NCBI GenBank assembly: GCA_958448635.1
Contig: CAUDEQ010000027.1
Span: 1 to 24,416 of the forward strand
Length of the DNA stretch: 24,416 nt
Reading direction: 5' to 3'
Source of the DNA: an uncultured Bacillota bacterium
Lineage (GTDB): Bacteria > Bacillota > Clostridia > Peptostreptococcales > Anaerovoracaceae
The notes under the pieces are model-generated. The model saw nothing but the letters and a program-made list of their open reading frames with translations. It made no database searches and was not told the DNA's origin. This document shows positions 7,290-14,800 of the stretch, piece after piece (the stretch's first letter is position 1; each line of letters starts with the position of its first letter). A program made the position numbers and the translations under genes.

Positions 7290-10200
7290 TTATTCCCGAG
7301 CTGATTTTTTTCTGATGGCTATTATGGCTATTATCACCAGTGCGATGGCTCCTATGAGTATCCACGGCCATACCACAGGCTCTTCAGCTTCAGGAGCCAT
7401 CATTTTATCAATAGATGTATTGGTACCCGCTATGCCGTAGAGGGAGAACCCGGTGGCTTCAAACTCGATCATTCCGTTCTTTACTTCAGCATTGATGAGC
7501 TCTATCTTACCGTCATCGGATATATGTATGATGACGAGATTCTTATAGCCTTCCATATCCACGGCAGGCATCCTAACCTTTATCGGCTCGCCCGGCTGCC
7601 ATTCTTCGCCAGTGTTGGTATCCGTAAAGTGTATGTCCTTGAACATGAAAATCTTACAGTCTTCGCCGAGAGCCTTTTTCACTTCGCTTTCCTGCTTCTT
7701 CGTCAGACTCTTTTCTTCAACAGTCATCTTGACATACCATGGCAGGATATCGTTGGAATTTCCGCTAACATCGATGCCTGTAGCGCTGTCGTAGTGATTT
7801 TCTCTGCCCTTTTCCAGCTGCTCCTCCGTCACCTTTTCATCTTTAAGCTTGATGTTTGCAGACTTGGTAACCACCTTGGTCGAAGATGTGTTGTTTTCCT
7901 TTGCCGGCTTATTCTGCTGCTCCGCTGCCGCTGCCTGCTCTTCCTTCAGCTTTTTCAGGGTCTTTTCCGCCTCAGTAAGCTTGTCGTAATTGGAAACCTC
8001 TGCTTTCTGCTCGTCAGTCAATGCGTCGTATGCGGCTCTTGCTGCATTTATCTTTTCTTCACCGGATAAGGTTACCGTACCTATATCGTCTATGAGAGCC
8101 TCAACGTTTTCTATCTGTAGCTCATTCAGTCTGTTTTCTGCTGCAACCAGATTGTCATAATTAGGGACTTCCGTCTTTTCAGTCTCGTCCAGCGCTTCAT
8201 ATGCCTCTCTTGCATCCTCAATGTCATATCGTGAATCGAGAGTAATGGACTGTGGCTCGCCTATCTTGTCTATGAGGTTCTTAACCACTGTAACATCAGG
8301 CACTCCTATGGCAAATACATTTCCTGAATCGTTCTTATAGTAAAGCGTACCGTCTTTGCCGCATATTATGCTGGTTATACAGAACTGTTCAAAGCCTTCT
8401 GCATCATAAAGCTCTATAAGCTCTGCTTCAGCCGCTGTCATCGCATCAGGCTTTACCTTCAGCATGGAAATGCCTCCCGGCCTGTTGTTGTATGTGGAAT
8501 AGAGATATATATATCCCGTCTCATCTTCATATGCTGTGGACATCAGCAGTGAACACTGAGGATATCCTTTAAGTCCTACTGCATAGAGCATTTCCAGGCT
8601 TTTCGCATCTGCAACGACGATATTGCCGCTGGAGCCTGTAGATGATATGCCGCTGCCTGTGGCAAAGTATACCTTACCCTTATATACTATAGGTGTGCTC
8701 GTTGACTGGGCATTATGGTCCACCGACTTGAGGTCTGACAGCTGCCCCGTGGAAGCATTTACAGCAGCACTGCAGAGGAAGCCTCCCTTGGTGGTGAAGA
8801 ACACTCTGCCGCTGTTCTTGTCATATGCCATTGACGAGCGCTGGTCTCCCATACCTTTCAGCTCTATACTTGAAATGACATTTCCTGTTTTCTTATCAAG
8901 AGAGTACAGCATCGAATCACCGGCAGTTCCGCCTGCACCGTCATCTGTACCGAAGATAACGGCATTGCCTACAGCTACAGAGCCTGCCCAGTAGAAGCCC
9001 CCCTGCTGACCTTGCTTCCATGTGGCCAGCTTCGCTTCATCAGGCTTTGTCGGATCTTCATCAGTAACGCTGAGGCATACGTAATTTGCATCCTTCACTT
9101 CGCTGTTCCAGAAGCCAGTATATATGTAGCCTTCCGAATACGTTATCGGAGACAGGGACTGACCGCCGGTGCTGTCCTTGTATATCCACAATGATTCCAG
9201 CGTCTCTGCGTTGAATGCCTGTATAGTTCCGCCTGTCAGCGGACAGAATATCATGCCTTCGGCATATGTAGGCGGCGTATATCCGAAGTTAGGAGCAGCT
9301 GTCATCGTGCCCTTCTTCAGTATCTCGCCTGTTTCCAGATCGAGCTTGAAAAGCTCCTTGCCGCTCATTACGATAAGAGCATCATCCACTATTATCTGAA
9401 CGCTTGGGGCTGCACTCCAGCCCGATCCCAGCTTAGCGTTCCATAATTTGGAAGTATCATCCTTTGATACAGGTGTTTTGGCATCGGTGATACCCATGTT
9501 TTCATCGCTGCCTCTGAAGTTTTTCCAGTCGGAATCCACATCCTTGAGTCCGTCGTCAGGAGCCTTTTCAAGTGTCACCTCTATCATTCCGCCTGCTGCA
9601 GGGACTTTGCCGCTCTTGGCTACATAACCGTACTTTGTAACGACATACGTATACTCCTGAGCAGCGAACATTCCCTTGAATACGCCTGTCTCATCCGGAT
9701 ATATGCTCATACCTTCCTGATCATATACCTTTACTACGGCGTCCTCAGGGCTCACCTTGAAAAATGCGCCTATACTATCGACTTTGTTGAGCTTCACCGT
9801 ATATGTATTAATAAGCTCCTTTTCCCCTTCACCGGCAGACACCTTTATTTCCACGGTATCTTTGCCTCTTACCTTGACCTTGCTACTCTCAGCGTCGTTG
9901 TATAGAAGCTTGTACTCTGCCTTCTTCGGTGTCGCTTCAAACTCGACTGTGTCTGCATCCTGCGGAACAGTCAGCGTATATTCTTTTACATCCGCCTTGA
10001 AGTCCTTGTTGAAGTAGAGAGGAGTCCCCTCTGTGGATGCAGCCAGCGATGTCAAAGTAGGCAGCTGATCTATTGTAAACGTATATGTGGTCTTTTCCTG
10101 TGTTTTTTCATCTGCAGGCTCAACAACGATGGTAAATGTGTTTTTGCCGGCAGCCAGCATATTGGCAAACTTCGAGCTTCCGGAGCTCCATGTTATATCC

Positions 10201-12080
10201 TTGCGGTCATCATCACCGTAATAGAGCATTACCTTCGCTGCCGCATCATTCGCCTTGGCTCTGAATCTCAGCTGATTGCTGGAATCGGTCACAGTCCCCA
10301 GCTCATACGCTGTCTTGTCAGCGGCGAATACGTTCTCAGTATCGTACGAGCTGTCTCCCGGATTTTTGAGAAGAACATTTGTGGCATCCGGAGTGTACCC
10401 TGTATGTATCATCAGGGATTCCAGCTTTACAGCAGTTTTTTCTGCTGTCAGCTTCACCGTATATTCTTCCGACTCAGCTGCTCCATCAGACGCTCTGAAC
10501 ACCAGAGTGTATTTCTTTCCTTCGTCAGGTACGAAGCTGTATTTTTCATCTGCAGCCACTGCTTTTGCTCCGTCAACAGAAACCGTATACGACAGTTCGT
10601 CTCCATCTGCATCCTCAAAAATCCCGGAAAGATCAACATTGTATGCTTTGGCAACATCTACGGAAGCTTCCACAGCTGCACTGACCCCGGCTTTTAGCGA
10701 TGGCGCTTTATTCTCGTTGTTCACCTTTACCGTAACAGTGTACGTCTCCGCCGGAGAATCTCCTACATTCATGGACGGCCACGACGGATCGCCGCAGATC
10801 ACCTTGATGACTGTTCCGTCCGACACAGGTATTGCCGCAGTTCTCTTGTATTCCTTTTCTCCCACAAATGTCTTCACCAGGAAGTTCTTGTTGGTTGCTG
10901 TAGGCGTTACCTTGATGCTCTCCGTCCCCTTAGGGATCGTAAGCGTATATGCCTTGGTATTCTTATCAAATGTATTATCGAGGCTTCCACTGCTGAAGGT
11001 CAGCGACTTCAGCGTCTTTTCATTGTTGTTCCATGATCCTCCTATGTCTTCTCCCATACCAAGAGAATACATTATCTTTATTTCATCTCCGGCTTCCAGC
11101 GTTCCGTCGGCAACGGTATACATACCAAACCCCTCGCTGGTGAACCAGTCGTTGAGCGTTCCCATCCAGCCATCAAAGAGTCCAGCACTGCCTGCTGTCA
11201 GACCATTGATTTCTGTAATGTAATTGCTTTCCGCACCTGTCTGGCTATAGTTATGTTTATCAAGGGCGGCAACAACGCATGACATCATCGTTGATTCTTC
11301 ATTTATCTCTACCCATTCATCCACAAGCCTGCCGTCCCACGGCGCACCGTCTGTTTTGCTGTATACGGTGTTTTCAACTATCACCCTTACGGCATTGCCG
11401 GTATTTGCTGCAGATACTGATGAAAACATCGCCGCAAATGCAGTCGCTTTCGCTGCTACCTGCTCAGCAGATTTGGCTTCGCGGCTCTTATCGCTGTCAG
11501 TATCTCCAGCCTTTGCTTGGTCTCCTTCATCGGATTCCTCTCCGCTTTCCTCCGTATTGGAAGCTCCGTCACCCTGCTGTCCGCCGGCAGATGTTTCCTG
11601 TTCCTGTGGCTGACTTGCTGCAGTAACGTTTCCCTCATACGAGACCTTGACTACATCGCCGTTTTTGATTTTTCCCGCTGCAACTGTATAGTCGGACAAT
11701 GCGTTCAGGGCTGCCGCATCGTTTATGGTCACCTTCCACTTGCAGTCCTCGCCGGCATCGCCGTCAGCTATGCCATTTACATCGGTGATATGCTGAGTGC
11801 TGTCGCTCAGCTTTTGCTGTCCGGCTTTTTGCAGCGCTGCATTTATCGCCGATATGAGCGTAGTATCATCGGTGATATCCACGCTTTCATCTGCCAGCGT
11901 TCCGCTCCACGGAGCGCCGTTATCCTCTGTCCAGATGCTGTTTTCCACCACAACCCTCACCTGCTGCGTGGAAACAGCCTCATCGGCAAATGCCATCTGC
12001 GGCATCATGCCCATAAGCATGAATACCGTCATGAATACGGCAATTGCCTTGCTCAATCTTTTTCTTCCCTTGACTTTCAC
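7290..12080 (-). CDS. Giant surface protein: two DUF4430 domains, beta-sandwich repeats, PQQ-type beta-propeller, TM anchor
   Basis: A 1596-residue exported, membrane-anchored protein. Order of parts: signal peptide 1-32 (cut after MAFA); DUF4430/transcobalamin-C-like domain about 38-150 (ITDVNGI, CKWKVTIN, LSDYTV, GDVVKVSY); acidic linker 151-226; a second DUF4430 about 229-340 (ITEINGL, GWMGTLN, GDEIKIMYS); cadherin-like beta-sandwich modules about 355-453, 551-671 and 675-766 with an Ig-like module at 458-546; a PEGA-like module 767-840; a PQQ-type beta-propeller about 848-1258 opening with DWKNFRGSDENMG; two FIVAR-like three-helix modules 1262-1380; a C-terminal domain about 1440-1550; one TM helix 1570-1589 and a basic tail. 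No LPXTG motif was seen. Translation starts at GTG with AGGAGG five bases upstream, 14 bases after the FecR-DUF4430 gene, so both share the riboswitch at 13585-13752. I infer a surface corrinoid-capture protein; a general adhesin is the alternative. Confidence 0.85.
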   Translation of the reverse strand: MKVKGRKRLSKAIAVFMTVFMLMGMMPQMAFADEAVSTQQVRVVVENSIWTEDNGAPWSGTLADESVDITDDTTLISAINAALQKAGQQKLSDSTQHITDVNGIADGDAGEDCKWKVTINDAAALNALSDYTVAAGKIKNGDVVKVSYEGNVTAASQPQEQETSAGGQQGDGASNTEESGEESDEGDQAKAGDTDSDKSREAKSAEQVAAKATAFAAMFSSVSAANTGNAVRVIVENTVYSKTDGAPWDGRLVDEWVEINEESTMMSCVVAALDKHNYSQTGAESNYITEINGLTAGSAGLFDGWMGTLNDWFTSEGFGMYTVADGTLEAGDEIKIMYSLGMGEDIGGSWNNNEKTLKSLTFSSGSLDNTFDKNTKAYTLTIPKGTESIKVTPTATNKNFLVKTFVGEKEYKRTAAIPVSDGTVIKVICGDPSWPSMNVGDSPAETYTVTVKVNNENKAPSLKAGVSAAVEASVDVAKAYNVDLSGIFEDADGDELSYTVSVDGAKAVAADEKYSFVPDEGKKYTLVFRASDGAAESEEYTVKLTAEKTAVKLESLMIHTGYTPDATNVLLKNPGDSSYDTENVFAADKTAYELGTVTDSSNQLRFRAKANDAAAKVMLYYGDDDRKDITWSSGSSKFANMLAAGKNTFTIVVEPADEKTQEKTTYTFTIDQLPTLTSLAASTEGTPLYFNKDFKADVKEYTLTVPQDADTVEFEATPKKAEYKLLYNDAESSKVKVRGKDTVEIKVSAGEGEKELINTYTVKLNKVDSIGAFFKVSPEDAVVKVYDQEGMSIYPDETGVFKGMFAAQEYTYVVTKYGYVAKSGKVPAAGGMIEVTLEKAPDDGLKDVDSDWKNFRGSDENMGITDAKTPVSKDDTSKLWNAKLGSGWSAAPSVQIIVDDALIVMSGKELFKLDLETGEILKKGTMTAAPNFGYTPPTYAEGMIFCPLTGGTIQAFNAETLESLWIYKDSTGGQSLSPITYSEGYIYTGFWNSEVKDANYVCLSVTDEDPTKPDEAKLATWKQGQQGGFYWAGSVAVGNAVIFGTDDGAGGTAGDSMLYSLDKKTGNVISSIELKGMGDQRSSMAYDKNSGRVFFTTKGGFLCSAAVNASTGQLSDLKSVDHNAQSTSTPIVYKGKVYFATGSGISSTGSSGNIVVADAKSLEMLYAVGLKGYPQCSLLMSTAYEDETGYIYLYSTYNNRPGGISMLKVKPDAMTAAEAELIELYDAEGFEQFCITSIICGKDGTLYYKNDSGNVFAIGVPDVTVVKNLIDKIGEPQSITLDSRYDIEDAREAYEALDETEKTEVPNYDNLVAAENRLNELQIENVEALIDDIGTVTLSGEEKINAARAAYDALTDEQKAEVSNYDKLTEAEKTLKKLKEEQAAAAEQQNKPAKENNTSSTKVVTKSANIKLKDEKVTEEQLEKGRENHYDSATGIDVSGNSNDILPWYVKMTVEEKSLTKKQESEVKKALGEDCKIFMFKDIHFTDTNTGEEWQPGEPIKVRMPAVDMEGYKNLVIIHISDDGKIELINAEVKNGMIEFEATGFSLYGIAGTNTSIDKMMAPEAEEPVVWPWILIGAIALVIIAIIAIRKKSARE

Positions 12081-12094
12081 TTTTACCTCCTGTC

Positions 12095-13318
12095 TTACAT
12101 TACGCTACCACCTACATCTGCGCCCAGTCCTTCGCAGGTGTAATCCCACACTATATTGTCACCGTTCTTAAGGGTGTAGCTTGAACACCCGTAGTTCGGG
12201 AACCATCCGTTTACCTTGTACATCCAGCCCGACTGTTCTCCGCAGTCAAACTCATAGAGATTGTTGATTCCTTCTATGTAATAGCTTTCATAAATCGGCG
12301 TATATGAATATTCCAGAGGTATTCCCGCATACGAGCATGCCCTCTTCAGTACATCAAATACCGTTTCTCCTTTTTTGAACTCCACAGTACTGGTTGCCAG
12401 GATAATACCGTTGGAAGGAACATATCTATCCTTTCCCGGCGTTAGTCTGTCCATATTGTTCAATATGGTATTGCACCGTATGGTAATGGTGCATGTTCCG
12501 TAATCCTTGGAAGCATCCGAGCCTGATGATGATTTCCCTGACGAGGCTTTCCCCGATGTTGTCGTTATCACATCCGTGGACTCCGAGGCAGTCATGGCAT
12601 CTTCCCTGGTTCTGTCTTCCGCCACCTTCTTTATTTCATCCTTTGAGAAGCACAGGCTTTCACTGTCCTTACAGCTCTGCAGCTTATCCAGCATGTAGTT
12701 GCTGAGGACTGCTGCCTGGAGCTTGTTCACCTCCACCGTCAGCGCACCGTCAGCGCCTTCTATGACCGCCATGCTTTCACCTGATTTTACAGTCTTCTCG
12801 CTTCCATCCGCTGCTGTAACGCTTACTTCACCACTGTACACATTGATGGCATTACTGCCCTGCTGCGATGATACTGAAAACACAGCTCCAGCTGCTGAAG
12901 CACTGTTTTCACCGAATGTCATGGAGATGCCATCGTCGTCCTCAGACATGTCCGCAAATACCTCTCCCCGGCTCAGCTCAAGCTTTATATTGCCTTTACT
13001 GCATTCCTTCATGGCGATTTCGGTGTTTTCATTGAGGCCCGCAGCGCCTTTGCTCCCCAGGCTCAATGCCACCTCCGAGCCGCCTCCGGTCTCGACGATA
13101 TCTCCCTGGCGGAGGTCCGTACCGTCCTCCAGCCTGTATCCTACTCCGTCTCTCTCTATGTTGACAGTTCCTTTTACCTTTTCCACTGCTGCATATGAAT
13201 CGCTTCCTCCGAACCATCCTTTGATGTTTCCCACTGCCATTACCCCGCAGAACGCGATAACTGCAATCATCGCCACCATTATGATGTTTGATCTTTTTTT
13301 TCTTTTCTTCGTTTCCAC
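12095..13318 (-). CDS. Membrane-anchored FecR-like / DUF4430 fusion protein
   Basis: This 407-residue protein has a lysine/arginine-rich N-terminus, one membrane segment (about 11-31) with the rest outside, a FecR-like beta domain at about 42-188 (VKGTVNIERDG, LRQGDIVETGGGSEVALSL, VYSGEVSV), a Ser/Lys-rich linker at 250-272 and a C-terminal DUF4430 domain at about 275-396 (ETVFDVLKRA, YYIEGINNLYEF, SGWMYKVNGWF, LKNGDNIVWDY). Five cysteines in the DUF4430 part could form disulfides. DUF4430 is related to the C-terminal domain of intrinsic factor and transcobalamin, so corrinoid binding is a fair hypothesis, supported by the cobalamin riboswitch upstream. No sigma factor of the FecI type is nearby, so the FecR-like domain probably acts as an extracellular beta module, not in iron signalling. 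The start is GTG with GGGAGG five bases upstream. It is co-transcribed with the giant surface protein 14 bases downstream. Confidence 0.85.
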   Translation of the reverse strand: METKKRKKRSNIIMVAMIAVIAFCGVMAVGNIKGWFGGSDSYAAVEKVKGTVNIERDGVGYRLEDGTDLRQGDIVETGGGSEVALSLGSKGAAGLNENTEIAMKECSKGNIKLELSRGEVFADMSEDDDGISMTFGENSASAAGAVFSVSSQQGSNAINVYSGEVSVTAADGSEKTVKSGESMAVIEGADGALTVEVNKLQAAVLSNYMLDKLQSCKDSESLCFSKDEIKKVAEDRTREDAMTASESTDVITTTSGKASSGKSSSGSDASKDYGTCTITIRCNTILNNMDRLTPGKDRYVPSNGIILATSTVEFKKGETVFDVLKRACSYAGIPLEYSYTPIYESYYIEGINNLYEFDCGEQSGWMYKVNGWFPNYGCSSYTLKNGDNIVWDYTCEGLGADVGGSVM

Positions 13319-13374
13319 AACGACCTCCCATGATAAATATGCAAAGTCGGCTCCGCCGATATCACTCGCATAAG

Positions 13375-13397
13375 AAAAGCCGCATCTAAGATGCGGC
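13375..13397 (-). terminator. Intrinsic terminator before the FecR-DUF4430 gene
   Basis: The perfect stem GCCGCATC / GATGCGGC (13379-13397) with a three-base loop is followed on the minus strand by TTTTCTT. It lies between the riboswitch aptamer and the start codon. About 190 bases separate it from the aptamer; apart from this hairpin the 13319-13799 gap holds only the riboswitch. Confidence 0.8.
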
Positions 13398-13584
13398 CGT
13401 CAATTAAAATCACATATCAATGATATATTACGTTTACTGCAATGCGAGTGCAGTGCCGGCTCCACTGATTTTCAGCAGAAGTCCCTATTGAAATGCAGAA
13501 AATATCGCCCATTCGATACTTCCCGCATCAGAAAACACGCTTGCTCCATTGCTTATCAACACCTCACCTCAGAAGGCTTTCGAC

Positions 13585-13752
13585 AAAACGTAACAGGTCT
13601 ACCGACTTGATTCACCGTACTCTCGTACGACCTACCGGGATGCCTTCCCACAGTGCATAGCTGCAGTGGCTTTTGCAAAACGCATATCCTTTCGTTAATG
13701 TCACGGTTGCTGAGACACAGTGCCGGATTCTCACCGGCTTCCGAGCTGTTCC
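13585..13752 (-). promoter_or_regulatory. Cobalamin riboswitch controlling FecR-DUF4430 and the giant surface protein
   Basis: On the minus strand: GGAAGCCGGTGAGAATCCGG, CACTGTGTCTCAGCAACCGTG, GCCACTG, GGGAAGGC and AAGTCGGTAGACCTG, the ordered conserved segments of a class I cobalamin aptamer. It is nearly the same in its core as the switch before the ECF operon, including the CTTCTGAGGT block 3' of the aptamer, and so is probably a duplicate of it. I could not identify a convincing promoter directly upstream; read-through from the lipoprotein gene is possible. Confidence 0.93.
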
Positions 13753-13799
13753 GTCCATGATATTTACTTTTCTTTATTTATTTCTCGGTTATCTTCTTA

Positions 13800-14231
13800 T
13801 CAGTCTCCCCACGATTCAAATGACCAGCTAACCTCGTCACCTGCATTGAGAACGCATGCATCGGCTGATTCCATCACCATTTCATCGTTAACCTCATATA
13901 CCCAGCCTGCCACATCTGTAGCCGCCACTCCTCCTATGGAAGTAACATAAGGTGAATCCGAGCTTTCATCCATCAGCACCTCGCAGTTATTGGCCTCTGC
14001 GTATGCGTTGAGAGCATCCAGCACTGTACCGCCTTCAGGTATCTCGACTGCAGCCTCATCGACGTCGCTCACACCTGATTCGTCAGGGTAATCTATGTCC
14101 AGCTTAACGGTCATTGCCGCAGCCGGCTCTGCTGCATTATCCGCACTTCCGGCATCTCCGCCGCTTCCTCCGCATGCAGTCATGGCAAGCACCATAACCA
14201 ATGCCATCAAAACAACTAAAATCCTTTTCAT
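13800..14231 (-). CDS. DUF4430 lipoprotein, predicted corrinoid binder
   Basis: This 143-residue lipoprotein consists of a signal peptide with lipobox LAMTAC (lipidated Cys20), a Gly/Ser/Ala-rich spacer and a single DUF4430 domain (about 40-143). The domain shows the pattern shared with the C-terminal domain of animal intrinsic factor and transcobalamin: GGTVLDALNAYAE, YVTSIGGV, AGWVYEVN, CVLNAGDEVSWSF. It would sit on the outer face of the membrane. The gene is monocistronic or first in its unit, with its own promoter, riboswitch and terminator upstream; GAGGAGG precedes the ATG. I infer it is the binding lipoprotein that passes corrinoid to the ECF transporter. ECF systems normally need no binding lipoprotein, which makes the grouping notable. 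No ligand has been shown here, and DUF4430 proteins also occur away from B12 genes. Confidence 0.88.
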   Translation of the reverse strand: MKRILVVLMALVMVLAMTACGGSGGDAGSADNAAEPAAAMTVKLDIDYPDESGVSDVDEAAVEIPEGGTVLDALNAYAEANNCEVLMDESSDSPYVTSIGGVAATDVAGWVYEVNDEMVMESADACVLNAGDEVSWSFESWGD

Positions 14232-14451
14232 CTTTTCTCCTCCTCGTATTACTCTTTTTATTATTAGCCGTTAAAGCATTATATACACATCTTTTAGCAA
14301 TTTATGCCGTCAGCGCTCTGCCTGTAAAACCTTTAAGGAGGCAGGACAGATATGCAAACGGCCTTTCGATCATCCGCATACCTGCACCTGCGGATGAAAA
14401 GGCTCCTTATGGGTAAAACAGGCTTATCGCCTGTGGCAATGGCTGATATCT
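14232..14451 (-). other. Unexplained structured leader between riboswitch terminator and lipoprotein gene
   Basis: After the attenuator the leader runs 220 bases before the start codon, longer than needed. It contains an 8-bp perfect hairpin (CATCCGCA 14371-14378 with TGCGGATG 14389-14396) that can extend through CCTTT/AAAGG, and a second hairpin (ACAGGC/GCCTGT, 14418-14434) followed on the minus strand by UUUA. I do not recognise a known RNA class. Alternatively the structure belongs to a plus-strand element, since a small ORF lies over it. The rest of the 14232-14800 gap is terminator, riboswitch and promoter. Confidence 0.4.
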
Positions 14452-14453
14452 AA
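14352..14453 (+). CDS. Possible 33-residue small protein, opposite strand
   Basis: An ATG with AAGGAGG ten bases upstream opens a 33-codon frame (MQTAFRSSAYLH... ending SPVAMADI) that stops just at the A-tract of the lipoprotein attenuator. The good ribosome site is the only strong support. There is no clear promoter, no membrane segment and no known domain, and the frame overlaps hairpins in the opposite leader, so it could be chance coding over a structured RNA. Confidence 0.25.
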   Translation: MQTAFRSSAYLHLRMKRLLMGKTGLSPVAMADI

Positions 14454-14483
14454 AAAAAGGACTGTACTCCAAAGGTACAGTCC
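14452..14483 (-). terminator. Intrinsic terminator of the lipoprotein riboswitch
   Basis: The stem GGACTGTAC / GTACAGTCC (14459-14467 and 14475-14483) is followed on the minus strand by seven U. It lies between the aptamer and the DUF4430 lipoprotein gene, a textbook attenuator position. Confidence 0.88.
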
Positions 14484-14544
14484 GCATTCTCTGTATTTCG
14501 TTATACACCATTACGCCATTTCCCCGTGACAAGGTTTGTTTTAT

Positions 14545-14697
14545 AATCTTCTCATGCAGGTCTCCTGACTTATCGTTTAACGTATTCGCCGACCTTCCCG
14601 ATTTCTCAGTGGCTGCCCTGCGGCATAGACGAAAACCTCCGAATTACAGTGGCGGGTCCGTGCCGGTTTCTCACCGGCTTCCCTCTTAGCTGCTGAA
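14545..14697 (-). promoter_or_regulatory. Cobalamin riboswitch controlling the DUF4430 lipoprotein
   Basis: On the minus strand: AGGGAAGCCGGTGAGAAACC, GGCACGGACCCGCCACTGTA, GCAGCCACTG, GGGAAGGTCGG and the 3' B12 box AAGTCAGGAGACCTGC, all in order. This is a closer match to the canonical class I consensus than the two other switches, whose cores read CACTGTGTCTCAGCAACCGTG. It lies between a strong promoter and an intrinsic terminator. Confidence 0.95.
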
Positions 14698-14733
14698 TAT
14701 GCAGAACATGGAAGAAATTCAATTGTCGGAATT

Positions 14734-14762
14734 ACATTATCATATAATGCATTTCCTGTCAA
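14734..14762 (-). promoter_or_regulatory. SigA-type promoter of the riboswitch-lipoprotein unit
   Basis: On the minus strand TTGACA (14757-14762) is followed after 17 bases by TAATGT (14734-14739); GATAAT overlaps as an alternative -10. It lies just downstream of asnS and about 40 bases before the aptamer. Confidence 0.7.
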
Positions 14763-14800
14763 TAAATTCAGATAATTTAATTTTGAAGTTACATTCTTTT

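Noticed and set aside
10276..11223. A 315-codon plus-strand frame inside the giant surface protein
   Set aside because: Ser/Val/Pro-rich shadow of the beta-sandwich region; the minus-strand frame is uninterrupted for 1596 codons with clear domains.
11985..12080. Possible sortase anchoring of the giant surface protein
   Set aside because: The C-terminus has a TM helix and basic tail but no LPXTG-like motif, so a plain TM anchor is the better call.
14340..14450. Possible known metal or nucleotide riboswitch in the lipoprotein leader
   Set aside because: I compared it from memory with NiCo, ZTP, THF, Moco, c-di-GMP and TPP consensus segments and found no ordered match, so it is reported only as an unexplained structure.
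14577..14762. A 61-codon minus-strand frame over the third riboswitch
   Set aside because: It lies within the promoter and aptamer, whose conserved RNA segments explain the sequence; there is no family resemblance.
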